A DNA stretch of 64,000 nt from Clostridiales bacterium CHKCI001 (GCA_900045905.1 FCNS01000037.1:248001-312000), one strand, 5' to 3'. Shown: positions 44,444 to 53,078, counted from the first letter of the stretch. Notes: generated from the sequence alone by a model not told the origin. Numbers and translations: made by a program.

Positions 44444-45614
44444 TTCCTCCTAGCTTTTTCTGATCTCCAATCATGCCAGCTGGTATATAATTTTCAAGTA
44501 TAACAAGTTTGTCTAATCCTTCCATTGGACTCAACCCAATCCAATCCCTCACTTCATTTCCTGTCATAATACCTCTTGTATAATTATCATCTCCTACTCG
44601 ACTCAATTTTTCGATATCGTAACTATACAGTGAACGTACATTAAAACGAAAATACCAATCTGTGCTAATTAACAGTTTTTTTGTAAATTCTTGCTCGATT
44701 GCAGTGCAAATTCCTCGTATACGAGTATTTATGAAATTGTTCCAGGCTCCCTCATTGAATTCTCCTTCTCCAACGAGAAAAGGTGGTACATCAAGAATTG
44801 CCGCTATAGTTCGTTTATCAAGTTTAATAGACTCGGGAAGTGCTATATCAGTTAAGGACAAAGGTTTTACTTGTTCTACAGAAAATTGTTCAGAAGGAAT
44901 CATCCAAGGCTCTCCTGCCTCGGAACTTTCAATATACTGTTCGAGTAATTTTTTCCGTCCTTCCTTATTTGCAAACTCATCTGTAAGTCCATCGACCTTC
45001 ACAATGATTGACGGTTGCCACTTTGATTCCATGAATCCTTTTTTCGTTTTTGCTGCTTGTTTTAAAGCTTTTGCAACATCGGATAGCGTTGTTTGATATC
45101 CTACGCCCTGCCAAGGAAAATCTGGATCTGGATTCAAAACGATATGAATCATTTCATTAGGATTACATTCCAATCCATTTATTAACACTTTGTATCCGTA
45201 ATTGTCTTGAATCATTGCTGTAATCCCTGGAGGCGGTATAACAAGATTATCAATATATCCATTTTTCGTTATAGGTATTACAAATGCATTTCCTCTACCT
45301 TCTAGTAATAACACTCTTACTATGGCTGCAATAAATGTTTTTCGTGTCATATAATCATTTGGGCTAATATCAATTTTTCTTGACAATTCATTTTTGATTC
45401 TTACATCTCCATTTTCTGTATTACTCATTAAATAAATCGTCATGTTTGAAATTAAATCTGCTATCTTATTAACCGCTGCCATGATCTCAGGATTTTCCGA
45501 TAACTTTGTATATCCTGTTGAGCATAATATGTCATAATTTTTTAAATCACACAAAAAAGCCGCACTTTTTTTTTGTGTCGGCTCTGCTCTTACTTTTTTC
45601 TGTTTTTTTCCCAT
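44433..45614 (-). CDS. Phage portal protein (HK97 type)
   Basis: 393 residues forming the dodecameric DNA channel at one capsid vertex. The core pattern MAAVNKIADLISNMTIYLM, PPPGITAMIQDNYGYKV, FPWQGVGYQTTLSDVAKAL and PPFLVGEGEFNEGAWNNFINT is typical of HK97 portals. The C-terminal MTGNEVRDWIGLSPMEGLD is also characteristic. AAGGAG precedes the ATG. It follows terL after 9 bp. Confidence 0.95.
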   Translation of the reverse strand: MGKKQKKVRAEPTQKKSAAFLCDLKNYDILCSTGYTKLSENPEIMAAVNKIADLISNMTIYLMSNTENGDVRIKNELSRKIDISPNDYMTRKTFIAAIVRVLLLEGRGNAFVIPITKNGYIDNLVIPPPGITAMIQDNYGYKVLINGLECNPNEMIHIVLNPDPDFPWQGVGYQTTLSDVAKALKQAAKTKKGFMESKWQPSIIVKVDGLTDEFANKEGRKKLLEQYIESSEAGEPWMIPSEQFSVEQVKPLSLTDIALPESIKLDKRTIAAILDVPPFLVGEGEFNEGAWNNFINTRIRGICTAIEQEFTKKLLISTDWYFRFNVRSLYSYDIEKLSRVGDDNYTRGIMTGNEVRDWIGLSPMEGLDKLVILENYIPAGMIGDQKKLGGNDE

Positions 45615-45623
45615 TTTTTCTCC

Positions 45624-47366
45624 TTACTCAAACCAGCTACTTGCTTTTTGTGATTTCTCAATATCAATCAACATCTGTTTTGTTGCAATTACATCAGCAT
45701 CAAAGAGATCAATTCTATGTGTTTTTTCAACTTTTTCAAACCGAACAAAATCATCGCTGTCTTCAATCGCCTTTACGTTTTCAATGCAGTATTCATAGGC
45801 TTTGTTATGGCAATAATAAAATTTTTGTTCGATATATTTATTTTCAATTTCTCTAAAGGCTTCCGTCTTTTCTGTATACCGTTGTGATTGATCACGCATT
45901 TTAAAGCCTGCCTTTTTCATTTTCAAGACAAACTCTCTACTGTATCGGCGGTCGTATCCAACCCACTTAATTTTAAAGCCTTTTTTTTTCATTTCGATAA
46001 ACCATTTCACTGGTTCTTCATATTCGATCACGGCAGAGTTACACAATGTGAGCCAGCCCTTTTCTTTCCACCAAAAGAACGGTATGTTGTCTTCTTCCGC
46101 TTTTATGTGAGCTGTTGCAACTGGTATAAAAGCATGTGTGATGCTAATATCGACATCTTTGTACCGTCCATGCAGTGCTACCCCTGTTAGGTCATGCATC
46201 TTCGATAAGTCTGCACCGCCATACCAAACAATCGGCATTTTCGCTAGTTCGTCCAGTGTCCAGTTGTATTTTTCGTCTGAACTTCTCACGATAACCATGT
46301 CAAAATAGGTTTCTATTGCGGCTGTGAACACATTTAATGACTTTGCAAAAAAATCTTTTCGTTGTTGTGGGTCGTTTTGTGCCTGCAATGCATCGTTCAT
46401 CAAGTCTTCTGCTTGCACGGATTCGTTGTAAGCCGGATTTGCCATTTCGTGAATTATAGGGTTTGTATAATCGATAAACTCAGTTCCGTCTTCGCTCTTA
46501 GTCGCATCCGCTTCACAGATAAAAATAAAATACTGTTCATCCTCGATCTCTTTATCCAGGACACGTTTGCAGTATTTCACTCTCTGAGCTAAAAAGCCAT
46601 TCGGGTCATCGCCTGCGGTGGAAATTCCAATCATTAATTTATTTCGATATGCTTTCATTGCCTCTTTGAATAAATTATATTGTTTTGGCTTTTTAAAAGC
46701 ATGGATTTCATCTGCTATAGCAACGTTACAGTTAAAACTGTCTTGTACGTCTGGATTCGCAGCTAAAGCGTTTAATTCAACCATTCCCCCAGCAATATTC
46801 TCAGCAGTAATGGAATGCTCATTATTGTTATCAATAATATGGAAATGACCACCATCTGCATCATCTTCACCCATATTTTGAATGTTGTACTTTACAAATT
46901 CAAAAGTCTCCATTGTTTGCTTCAATGCTGCTGCCACTACATATATTTTTGATCCCGATAACCGATTCAAAATCCCAAGCGCATATGCTAATGCTCCAGC
47001 AAAGGAAGTTTTTACATTTTTCCTGGGTATAAAAATAAGGCACTCATGGAATCGGTTAATTCCAGTGCCTTTTACTTTAAATCCAAGTAAATTGTAGATA
47101 ATAAACTTATGAAATGGCATCAATAAAAATGGGCTTCCTCGTAATGAATTTCCATATTTATCTTCTCCTTGCTGGTGGCAAAATGTTTTTTCAATAATCC
47201 TAATTACAAACTCAGCATCTTTTGGATCAAAATCATATTTTTCGTTATTATAATCGTCTAAAAACCTTTTGCAAGCTTTCTTTCTGTACTTGTTTGCAAT
47301 CCTTTTCCCATTTATTATATCCTCTGCGTAACCAAAAGCAATATCCCAATTTTCATATTTAGCCAT
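45624..47366 (-). CDS. Terminase large subunit
   Basis: 580 residues: an ATPase motor with Walker A-type IPRKNVKTSFAGALA and Walker B AIADEIHAFKKP, and a C-terminal RNase H-fold nuclease with the acidic GGADLSKMHDLTG start and ENVKAIEDSDDF and DADVIATKQ carboxylates. It cuts and packages phage DNA. The ATG at 47366 overlaps the small terminase stop by 8 nt. Confidence 0.96.
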   Translation of the reverse strand: MAKYENWDIAFGYAEDIINGKRIANKYRKKACKRFLDDYNNEKYDFDPKDAEFVIRIIEKTFCHQQGEDKYGNSLRGSPFLLMPFHKFIIYNLLGFKVKGTGINRFHECLIFIPRKNVKTSFAGALAYALGILNRLSGSKIYVVAAALKQTMETFEFVKYNIQNMGEDDADGGHFHIIDNNNEHSITAENIAGGMVELNALAANPDVQDSFNCNVAIADEIHAFKKPKQYNLFKEAMKAYRNKLMIGISTAGDDPNGFLAQRVKYCKRVLDKEIEDEQYFIFICEADATKSEDGTEFIDYTNPIIHEMANPAYNESVQAEDLMNDALQAQNDPQQRKDFFAKSLNVFTAAIETYFDMVIVRSSDEKYNWTLDELAKMPIVWYGGADLSKMHDLTGVALHGRYKDVDISITHAFIPVATAHIKAEEDNIPFFWWKEKGWLTLCNSAVIEYEEPVKWFIEMKKKGFKIKWVGYDRRYSREFVLKMKKAGFKMRDQSQRYTEKTEAFREIENKYIEQKFYYCHNKAYEYCIENVKAIEDSDDFVRFEKVEKTHRIDLFDADVIATKQMLIDIEKSQKASSWFE

Positions 47367-47736
47367 TTAACATTCTATCTAAAGCACTCTCTTTAGGCTT
47401 TTCTAATCCCTTTGTCTTTATTGCTTTTAATCCCTTTGGGGTTAGTCCAAAAAGATTTTCCATATCTATTAGCTCTTTACGCAGAGTTTCCAGAGCCAAG
47501 TATAGTGAAGTCTTTCTCAGATTTGTAGCTCCAGCCTTATTTGTATATTCCTCAGTAATTTTACAATCATCCTCATACCATTTATCTAACAGAATGTCAT
47601 ATTGAATACTCATCTCAGCATATCTTCGCACAGGAGCCTCAAATTCTGGTTTATATGTGCCAAGAATTTGCATGTTTTCAACTGTTTTATTAAACTTCTT
47701 TGTTGTCTTAGCTTTTCTTTTTTTTGCACTCTCCAA
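47359..47736 (-). CDS. Terminase small subunit (P27 family)
   Basis: 125 residues, DNA-recognition subunit of the packaging motor. Helical, with YAEMSIQYDILLDKWYEDDCKITEEYTNKAGATNLRKT followed by LGLTPKGL-like FGLTPKGLKAI, the P27 signature. The start is a TTG at 47736 with GGGGG at acceptable spacing. The upstream HNH gene is the usual partner of P27-type terminases. Confidence 0.88.
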   Translation of the reverse strand: MESAKKRKAKTTKKFNKTVENMQILGTYKPEFEAPVRRYAEMSIQYDILLDKWYEDDCKITEEYTNKAGATNLRKTSLYLALETLRKELIDMENLFGLTPKGLKAIKTKGLEKPKESALDRMLNG

Positions 47737-47754
47737 ATTTAAGACCCCCTTTTT

Positions 47755-48123
47755 TTAAAATTGCTTAGATTTGGAAGATCCTACCCTATCCCAGTAGATT
47801 TTTTTAAATTTCTCATATCTTAGGTAGGGGGGGATCTTCTTATATTCCTCTGGTATCCTAGTTATTTGCATCAGCCATCTTCCAAGTTTCGTCAATTCGC
47901 CTGTTTTTCTATTTTCTAATTTATTATGCGTCTCTTTGCTCACACTAATTAAATTCCAATCACACCATTGATATTCTGGATATTCGTCAACCGGATAGAT
48001 ATGATGAACTGTATTAGCATCTATTGCTCTACCAAAATATTTAGCTACTTTATCTTCATATCCATCACGTCTTAATATTTTCTTCCTTTTCTTTTTCCAT
48101 TTACTTCCTTGATAATCAATCAT
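47755..48123 (-). CDS. HNH endonuclease next to terminase
   Basis: 122 residues, ATG at 48123 with GGAGGTAGTC. The HNH fold shows VHHIYPVDEYPEYQWCDWNLISVSKETHNK. In cos-type HK97-like phages such HNH proteins beside terS/terL stimulate terminase cutting, suggesting cos packaging here. It lacks the zinc-binding CxxC pairs of some relatives. Confidence 0.88.
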   Translation of the reverse strand: MIDYQGSKWKKKRKKILRRDGYEDKVAKYFGRAIDANTVHHIYPVDEYPEYQWCDWNLISVSKETHNKLENRKTGELTKLGRWLMQITRIPEEYKKIPPYLRYEKFKKIYWDRVGSSKSKQF

Positions 48124-48148
48124 GACTACCTCCAATTTTATATAGAAA

Positions 48149-48171
48149 AAGAGATGCAATATGCATCTCTT
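48149..48171 (-). terminator. Strong terminator after the second membrane coiled-coil gene
   Basis: AAGAGATGCA / TGCATCTCTT 10-bp stem with a 3-nt loop, followed on the minus strand by TTTCTATATAAAA. It isolates this gene from the HNH/terminase operon. Confidence 0.9.
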
Positions 48172-48175
48172 GATC

Positions 48176-49132
48176 TTATTCATTATAAAAATATGCATCA
48201 GATATCACAGCATGTACACCAAGTCCTGGTCCTGATTGCCGTATCTTTACTATTTTAGCGTTTGTAATATCTACTCCTGAAAATACAACTGGTTCTGATA
48301 GATTCGTCAGTGTAGGTGATGAAAATACTTTTACTTCATTACTATTTTCATCAATAGTATATATTTCTATTTTTGCTTCATTTCCATTTGGAGTCTGATC
48401 TGATACATGAATAACTCCACTTATTTTATTATAATTTTTATTTACTAAAAATGAAATATACCTGCCATAATGGTCATTAGTAATTAATATACCTGAAAAT
48501 TTATTCCCACTTAAATCTTTACACTCTCCGCTATTAATACTTGTGCTATCACCCTTATCATATAAAGTAGCTTTTGACAATGGCAACGAGTCTAATAATT
48601 TCTTTTCTCCAATATATAATTTATCTGTTTCTAACTCAAAACCTGTATTATAGTGACCAAATACCTGCTTAATTAAATCTTCATTATAAAATGACTTTCC
48701 ATTTACAAGAGCTATTGGTTTTTCAATTTCTGTCATCTCCACTCCATCCAAGTATGACTTTATAGTCTTATATTCAATTGATGGCGTATTCTTAACCTGT
48801 TCTTGCAGACTCTGATTTTGTTCTTGTAATTCTTGATTTTTTTGTTGTTCATTTTTTAGGTCTTCTTCCAACAGCTCTTTCTCTTGTTGTATCTCAGATA
48901 AAGCTTGCCCAGATTCCGATAATGAATTGTTTTCTTCTTTTAATTCTTCTATTTCTTTTTTGTTTTGGTTATAATCATTAAGTAGATTTTCTGCCACAGC
49001 AACATAATCTTTATCTTGATTATCTGGAGAAATTATATTTATAATCTGAGCCTGTCCTGCATGCAATGAAAATACTCCTGTTACAACAGCCACTATCACC
49101 GAAAAAATCCCACCAATAATTACTTTCTTCAC
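48176..49132 (-). CDS. Membrane-anchored coiled-coil protein with stalk and NPCBM-like domain (putative conversion gene)
   Basis: 318 residues starting at a GTG (49132) with GGGAGGG. A membrane segment (5-22) is followed by a coiled coil (about 55-115), a stalk-like segment (IEKPIALVNGKSFYNEDL) and a beta-rich NPCBM-like C-terminus (YISFLVNKNYNKISGVI...EIYTIDENSNEVKVF). It has a private consensus promoter and a strong terminator and splits early from late genes, the hallmark of a moron. It shares architecture with 23309-24154. A surface role such as superinfection exclusion is inference. Confidence 0.8.
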   Translation of the reverse strand: MKKVIIGGIFSVIVAVVTGVFSLHAGQAQIINIISPDNQDKDYVAVAENLLNDYNQNKKEIEELKEENNSLSESGQALSEIQQEKELLEEDLKNEQQKNQELQEQNQSLQEQVKNTPSIEYKTIKSYLDGVEMTEIEKPIALVNGKSFYNEDLIKQVFGHYNTGFELETDKLYIGEKKLLDSLPLSKATLYDKGDSTSINSGECKDLSGNKFSGILITNDHYGRYISFLVNKNYNKISGVIHVSDQTPNGNEAKIEIYTIDENSNEVKVFSSPTLTNLSEPVVFSGVDITNAKIVKIRQSGPGLGVHAVISDAYFYNE

Positions 49133-49162
49133 CTTTTTCCCTCCCTAACTTATTTTCTTCTT

Positions 49163-49191
49163 ATTTTACAATTTATTCCAAAAAAAATCAA
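49163..49191 (-). promoter_or_regulatory. Promoter of the second membrane coiled-coil gene
   Basis: Minus-strand TTGATT (49186-49191), 17-bp spacer, TAAAAT (49163-49168). Its two boxes are identical to those of the host tRNA-Leu promoter, so expression by host sigma-A in the lysogen is likely. Confidence 0.75.
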
Positions 49192-49214
49192 GCTTAAACT
49201 AAAGAAAATAAAAA

Positions 49215-49240
49215 AGACACTCTGCTGTTGCAAAGTGTCT
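49215..49240 (-). terminator. Terminator after the late activator gene
   Basis: AGACACT (49215-49221) pairs with AGTGTCT (49234-49240); on the minus strand it is followed by TTTTTTATTTTC. Confidence 0.85.
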
Positions 49241-49341
49241 AAAAATATATTTAGGGAGATTTATTCAGCAAGCCTATCAGCTTCCTAGTTTATACTATAA
49301 CATCTCTAATCAGGAAAAAACGGAAAAAGCGGAAAAACTTT

Positions 49342-49752
49342 TTATTTTTTTATAAACGCTTCAAATTCTTTGCGTACACTTTCTCCTGTACTTCTCCTTC
49401 CCATCTTTCTTGCAACTTGCTCCCAAGTCATTTGTTCAAATATTTTATATCGAATGATTCGTTGCATTCGCAGCGGAATTGTATTTAGATACGCTTCTAC
49501 TTCGTTTTTGAGCTCTTTGGCCTGCTCTAATCTTTGTTGCAACAGTTCCTTTTCTCTTTCTATCTGCTGCTCATTTTCTACGTCAATCCCTTGAATGTGG
49601 AAGGTTTTTTCTATGTATGGGAAATCTGTCATACTTCCTTTTACACTGTCATTTTGTACTGTGCCTCTTTGTTGGAGTCTTCTTATGTCTTCTTGTGTTT
49701 CCCTAACTAGCTCACAGGCATCTATATACTGATTTAAAACTTCTTTATTCAT
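49342..49752 (-). CDS. ArpU/RinA-type late transcription regulator (sigma-70 region 4-like)
   Basis: 136 residues. The C-terminal EQMTWEQVARKMGRRSTGESVRKEFEAF is a region-4-like helix-turn-helix, and the N-terminal part is a long coiled helix. Such proteins end the early operon of Gram-positive siphophages and switch on the packaging and structural genes. It is the last gene before a strong terminator and the late genes, consistent with that job. Confidence 0.82.
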   Translation of the reverse strand: MNKEVLNQYIDACELVRETQEDIRRLQQRGTVQNDSVKGSMTDFPYIEKTFHIQGIDVENEQQIEREKELLQQRLEQAKELKNEVEAYLNTIPLRMQRIIRYKIFEQMTWEQVARKMGRRSTGESVRKEFEAFIKK

Positions 49753-49775
49753 GTCTTACCCCTAACCATCTATTC

Positions 49776-49961
49776 TCAAAATAACAGAAAACACACAATT
49801 CCTTGTATTGCTGTATTTACATCTTCCATATTTCCATTTATATCCATTTTATCAGCTAGTCCAATCGCCTTATTTTGGATAGATTGTATTCCAAATACAC
49901 ACATTAAAATTATAGATAAGTTTCCTGCTGCCATAATTAACATAAGTTTCAAATTTTTCAT
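49776..49961 (-). CDS. Small membrane protein, unknown
   Basis: 61 residues with an N-terminal hydrophobic helix (LMLIMAAGNLSIILMCVFGI) and a second hydrophobic stretch at the very end (GIVCFLLF). AAAGGAAAAAA precedes the ATG. No family recognised. It lies in the early operon between two DNA-binding-like proteins. Confidence 0.55.
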   Translation of the reverse strand: MKNLKLMLIMAAGNLSIILMCVFGIQSIQNKAIGLADKMDINGNMEDVNTAIQGIVCFLLF

Positions 49962-50040
49962 TATTTTTTCCTTTCTGTCCCAGTTTCTTCCTGGGGCAAT
50001 GTTTAATTGTAATATATTATTATTTCCTTCAAGAAGCTTT

Positions 50041-50490
50041 TTAACAGCTAGTCAGATCAACGTAAGTGATGAAATCTTTTATATATAATCCTTTTCTTAC
50101 AGTGCGCTCTACTAATACTCCGTACTTGCATTTTTCAAGAACACGACAGTTATAGGTCTTTTCTTTTTCACCTAGCTTTCCAGTGTAGAATCCATAATCT
50201 ACTACTTTTTTCTTTATCCGATCTCCAACTTGAATTCTATCTTTGATCCGCTGGATTTCTCCTTGTGTGATTGGCCTCTTTAACTCTAATTCTCTGTAAA
50301 CATAATGATTCATTTCTTTTTCTCCAATTCTCAAATATTTTATTCCTGTATTTCTCCCAGAATAGTGCTTTGATATTGCTGCATAAATACTCATTTCACT
50401 TACCTTTAATATTCTGGCCAGCGAGCTGACGGATTCTGCTACTGCAATTGGCAACTCGTACTGATCCGCTTGTACTGCCAGGTACAACAT
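50041..50490 (-). CDS. Phage early protein with N-terminal HTH-like region, unknown
   Basis: 149 residues, ATG at 50490 with AAGGAG. The N-terminal AESVSSLARILKVSEMSIYAAIS looks like a helix-turn-helix of the type used by small phage regulators. The C-terminal half (GDRIKKKVVDYGFYTGKLG...CRVLEKCKYGVLVER) looks like a small beta domain. Proteins of this layout are common before the late switch in Firmicutes prophages. No function is known to me. Confidence 0.6.
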   Translation of the reverse strand: MLYLAVQADQYELPIAVAESVSSLARILKVSEMSIYAAISKHYSGRNTGIKYLRIGEKEMNHYVYRELELKRPITQGEIQRIKDRIQVGDRIKKKVVDYGFYTGKLGEKEKTYNCRVLEKCKYGVLVERTVRKGLYIKDFITYVDLTSC

Positions 50491-50501
50491 AACATCACTC
50501 C

Positions 50502-51215
50502 TTAAGCTATTTTCTTTTTTACTCTGCTTACTTTCGCAGGGCTTGTATGTAAAACCTCTGCAATGTCTTTCCCTTGCACTCCCATTTTCAGAAGCGACTT
50601 GATATCCTCTTCCAAATTTCCCGTTGGGTAGAATGTCGTTTCAATTTGTTCTTGTTCTTTTGGATATATTTCATTTATGTATTCCAGGCATTCTTTTGTC
50701 ATTTGCTCATCTTTTATCTCTTCGATCTCGTCATGAATCAGCTTTTCTTCTGCTGCTTTTGCTTGTTTGTATTGTAAGGTTGCACGATGATAGCCAAGCC
50801 AGTAGGACCATTCACATGCTTCTACTGTTGACTTCGCTGGTTTTATATTGCGAAAGCGAATCAAATAGGTTTTAATCATGTTTTTGTCTTCTTGCCAGGC
50901 AGGGTCTTTTTTTCGTGTGTAAGTATTTCCTTCCTGAATCCATTCGGAATTGTATTTTTGTAATTTCTTGTTTAATCTGGATACTTCATAGGCACGTTCA
51001 TCAATTTCTTTACATTTCCATCTATCTTGGCATCGGTCTATGATTACGCTCACAATCGCAAACACCAAAACCATTGCAATTACTGTGTAGAAAATCTGTA
51101 AGAGCGTATATAGTCCATAGCTTGTCCATCCATATTTCCAAAGACACAAAATCCTGCTGCAACAAATCAGCTCTAAGATGATTGCTGCTGCTATTATCTT
51201 ACGTTTTGTTCTCAT
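50502..51215 (-). CDS. Membrane protein with C-terminal HTH, unknown
   Basis: 237 residues from the ATG at 51215 (a GTG one codon earlier is inside the spacer of its GAGGG site). Two hydrophobic segments near the N-terminus (residues 8-22 and 38-60) are followed by a charged helical body and a C-terminal helix-turn-helix (KDIAEVLHTSPAKVSRVKKK). A membrane-tethered DNA-binding protein is suggested. Family not recognised. Confidence 0.6.
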   Translation of the reverse strand: MRTKRKIIAAAIILELICCSRILCLWKYGWTSYGLYTLLQIFYTVIAMVLVFAIVSVIIDRCQDRWKCKEIDERAYEVSRLNKKLQKYNSEWIQEGNTYTRKKDPAWQEDKNMIKTYLIRFRNIKPAKSTVEACEWSYWLGYHRATLQYKQAKAAEEKLIHDEIEEIKDEQMTKECLEYINEIYPKEQEQIETTFYPTGNLEEDIKSLLKMGVQGKDIAEVLHTSPAKVSRVKKKIA

Positions 51216-51301
51216 CACTACTACCCTCTTTCTCTTTTCTTGAAAAAAGTTCTTACGTGTTGAAAAAGCATTGAAATTTCAAGGATTTCACGCCAATTCT
51301 T

Positions 51302-51487
51302 TCAGTTTTGATCTTTAGATTTCATCAAGATTTCAACTTTTACTTGTTGAATTTCACTCGATTTCACACCTGTTAATTTCAGTACCTCTAATTGTTCTCT
51401 CAAAGAGACTACTTCTTCTACAATTTGATCGTAAGTTTCTAACATCTTGTAATATTGCTCTTGTGGAATCAAAATCATCTTTCTCAT
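51302..51487 (-). CDS. Small coiled-coil phage protein, unknown
   Basis: 61 residues, ATG at 51487 with TGGAGG; the ATGA overlaps the stop of the upstream small HTH gene. Mostly a single helix (YKMLETYDQIVEEVVSLREQLEVLKL). No family recognised. Confidence 0.55.
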   Translation of the reverse strand: MRKMILIPQEQYYKMLETYDQIVEEVVSLREQLEVLKLTGVKSSEIQQVKVEILMKSKDQN

Positions 51488-51651
51488 GTTTTAAACCTCC
51501 ATTCTTTTCTGAGCCAGTCGTATTGTCTTCGAAATGCTCTTACTGCATCTACTGACCGTTTCGTTATCTTTGCTATTGTCTCGTTATCCTCTTTTTGCCG
51601 TATAAGAGTCATAATGAGATCTCTTTCATCATCCGAGTAAGGCTTTTTCAT
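51484..51651 (-). CDS. Small SANT/Myb-like helix-turn-helix protein
   Basis: 55 residues, overlapping both neighbours. The sequence KKPYSDDERDLIMTLIRQKEDNETIAKITKRSVDAVRAFRRQYDW has the tri-helical spacing of Myb/SANT-like or homeodomain-like DNA-binding domains. It is tightly packed in the early operon (ATGA overlap downstream). A role in replication or regulation is possible. Confidence 0.65.
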   Translation of the reverse strand: MKKPYSDDERDLIMTLIRQKEDNETIAKITKRSVDAVRAFRRQYDWLRKEWRFKT

Positions 51652-52378
51652 AATAGTCCCTCACTAATGCATTATAATCCGTGTTTCTTTGCTGAAAATT
51701 GTTAAAGCTTATGACCCTATTTGTCTTTGTCAAATGATTCCTCTCCCAAGTTCTTACACAGGCTTTCCAGTCTTTCATCTTGTTTTTGCCAACATACCAG
51801 CCCTTTGCAGAATAGAAGTTGACAAACTGCTCTGCATCTACCTTGTTCTCTCTTTCCTGACAATAAGCCTGTACCTCTTGTAGTGTTGGGGGAATAAAAC
51901 GATTACTGGCAGCAGACTTTTCTTTTGATACGTTAGTATCTTTCTTTTTATTGTTTTTGTTTTGTTTATATATGGCTGTATTTTTTACAGTGTTTCTGGA
52001 AGGGTTTTCTACTGGGTTTTCTATTTGTACTGTATTAATTACAGTATTTTCTACAGGGTTTTCTGCTTCACTTTGCACTGTATTATTTACAGTGTTTTTA
52101 ATTGGAATTAACTTATATTGGTTCGGGCATCCTTTTTTTCCTTTTATGACTTCAATTAATCCAGCTTCTTCTAATTCTTTTCTTGCTTTTATAAGGGTTT
52201 TTTCGCTACCAATATGTAAATCTGCCATTAATCTTAAGTTGCTAATCTGGATTTGCTCCTGCCATCCAGAACGATTACATTTTTGCATTAGCTTGTACCA
52301 TAGCAGCTGTGCCATGGAAGATAGATAATTACTCTCTACAAATTGTTCAAATGCATTGATTTCTGCAATATAATTCAT
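51629..52378 (-). CDS. Phage replication initiator (winged helix, DnaD-like) carrying origin-like repeats
   Basis: 249 residues from the ATG at 52378 (GGGAGGATGTC). The N-terminal ~95 residues form a winged-helix domain (MAQLLWYKLMQKCNRSGWQEQIQISNLRLMADLHIGSEKTL). A low-complexity middle made of NTVNNTVQ / ENPVENTV repeats follows, then a C-terminal segment (TLQEVQAYCQERENKVDAEQFVNFYSAKGW, then WKACVRTW) that usually binds the helicase loader. The repeat-coding DNA holds palindromic iterons, an arrangement like the origin inside lambda O. Confidence 0.85.
   Translation of the reverse strand: MNYIAEINAFEQFVESNYLSSMAQLLWYKLMQKCNRSGWQEQIQISNLRLMADLHIGSEKTLIKARKELEEAGLIEVIKGKKGCPNQYKLIPIKNTVNNTVQSEAENPVENTVINTVQIENPVENPSRNTVKNTAIYKQNKNNKKKDTNVSKEKSAASNRFIPPTLQEVQAYCQERENKVDAEQFVNFYSAKGWYVGKNKMKDWKACVRTWERNHLTKTNRVISFNNFQQRNTDYNALVRDYYEKALLG
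51975..52093. other. Candidate phage replication origin: palindromic iterons
   Basis: Three copies of (A)CTGTA-N5-TACAG(T) lie at 51975-51991, 52029-52045 and 52077-52093, spaced 54 and 48 bp, interleaved with three GGGTTTTCT words. A very AT-rich tract (about 51935-51975) adjoins them on one side and could be the unwinding element. All lie in the linker-coding part of the initiator gene. Confidence 0.6.
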
Positions 52379-52388
52379 GACATCCTCC

Positions 52389-52676
52389 CTACAAATAGTT
52401 TTTTCCAAATATGGCCATGAATTTTTCATGACCATATTGTTGTTCAAATGCTCGTTGTCCTTTCCTTTTTAGGAAAGTGTCTAGCTCTTTGTTGTTATGT
52501 ACTCCATTTGTCCCCGTGTGATGAGCAAGACATAACGGAACAATCAAGTTATAACGATCAGAATGTATCCGATTTGCCGTTCCATAAAAAATGTGATGGA
52601 TTTGTACATGTGGATTCCCACAGATACAACACTTGTTCATAGTATCTACAACTGCACTTATTTTTTCTGTTTTCAT
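52389..52676 (-). CDS. HNH-type phage recombination nuclease (Ref/YbcO-like)
   Basis: 95 residues. CCICGNPHVQIHHIFYG and the distal LCLAHHTG form a zinc-binding HNH layout; the C-terminal QRAFEQQYGHEKFMAIFGKNYL is typical of small phage HNH proteins involved in recombination. It lies directly upstream of the replication initiator. The ATG at 52676 has GGAGAAAAAAGCA; an internal ATG (MNKCCICG) is an alternative. Confidence 0.8.
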   Translation of the reverse strand: MKTEKISAVVDTMNKCCICGNPHVQIHHIFYGTANRIHSDRYNLIVPLCLAHHTGTNGVHNNKELDTFLKRKGQRAFEQQYGHEKFMAIFGKNYL

Positions 52677-52741
52677 TGCTTTTTTCTCCGTTTTCTGTTA
52701 TGATATATACGTTATGATTTTTTCTGTTTGCCTGTCGGGTG

Positions 52742-52942
52742 TTACTGCACCCGATGGGCTTTCTTTAATTTCTTTTCAAACTTCTCTAAACTTTCTAAGC
52801 GTCTTCCGCTACTTGCAATAATCAGTTCTCCTCTTTGCTTATAGTTACGGATTTCCATGCTGGATGCCAGTAACATAGCATCTAACAATTCTTCTTTATT
52901 TCCTGTTATCTTTAAACCAGACCGAATTCTTTTAATCTTCAC
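52742..52942 (-). CDS. Small basic phage protein, unknown
   Basis: 66 residues from a GTG at 52942 with AGGAGG. Basic and helical (LLDAMLLASSMEIRNYKQRG). Start and stop pack closely against the neighbours. No family recognised. The 65 bp after it, up to the HNH start, contain a GGGTGCAGTAACACCC hairpin. Confidence 0.5.
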   Translation of the reverse strand: MKIKRIRSGLKITGNKEELLDAMLLASSMEIRNYKQRGELIIASSGRRLESLEKFEKKLKKAHRVQ

Positions 52943-52943
52943 C

Positions 52944-53078
52944 TTATTTTCCTCCTGCCATGTTTATAATAAATTCAAATAAAAATAAAACTACTGGAGC
53001 AATTTTGATTATAAGTATTACTGCTGCAATTATTACAATCAAAATGAATGTTGTTGCGATTACATTACTTTTTCTCAT
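52944..53078 (-). CDS. Small membrane peptide, unknown
   Basis: 44 residues from the ATG at 53078: MRKSNVIATT followed by a long hydrophobic helix. GAGG lies 9 nt upstream. It overlaps the 3' end of the next upstream gene by 14 nt. No family recognised. Confidence 0.5.
   Translation of the reverse strand: MRKSNVIATTFILIVIIAAVILIIKIAPVVLFLFEFIINMAGGK

Noticed and set aside
44662..45096. 144-codon plus-strand frame opposite the portal gene
   Set aside because: Shadow of the portal reading frame with no ribosome site or domain.
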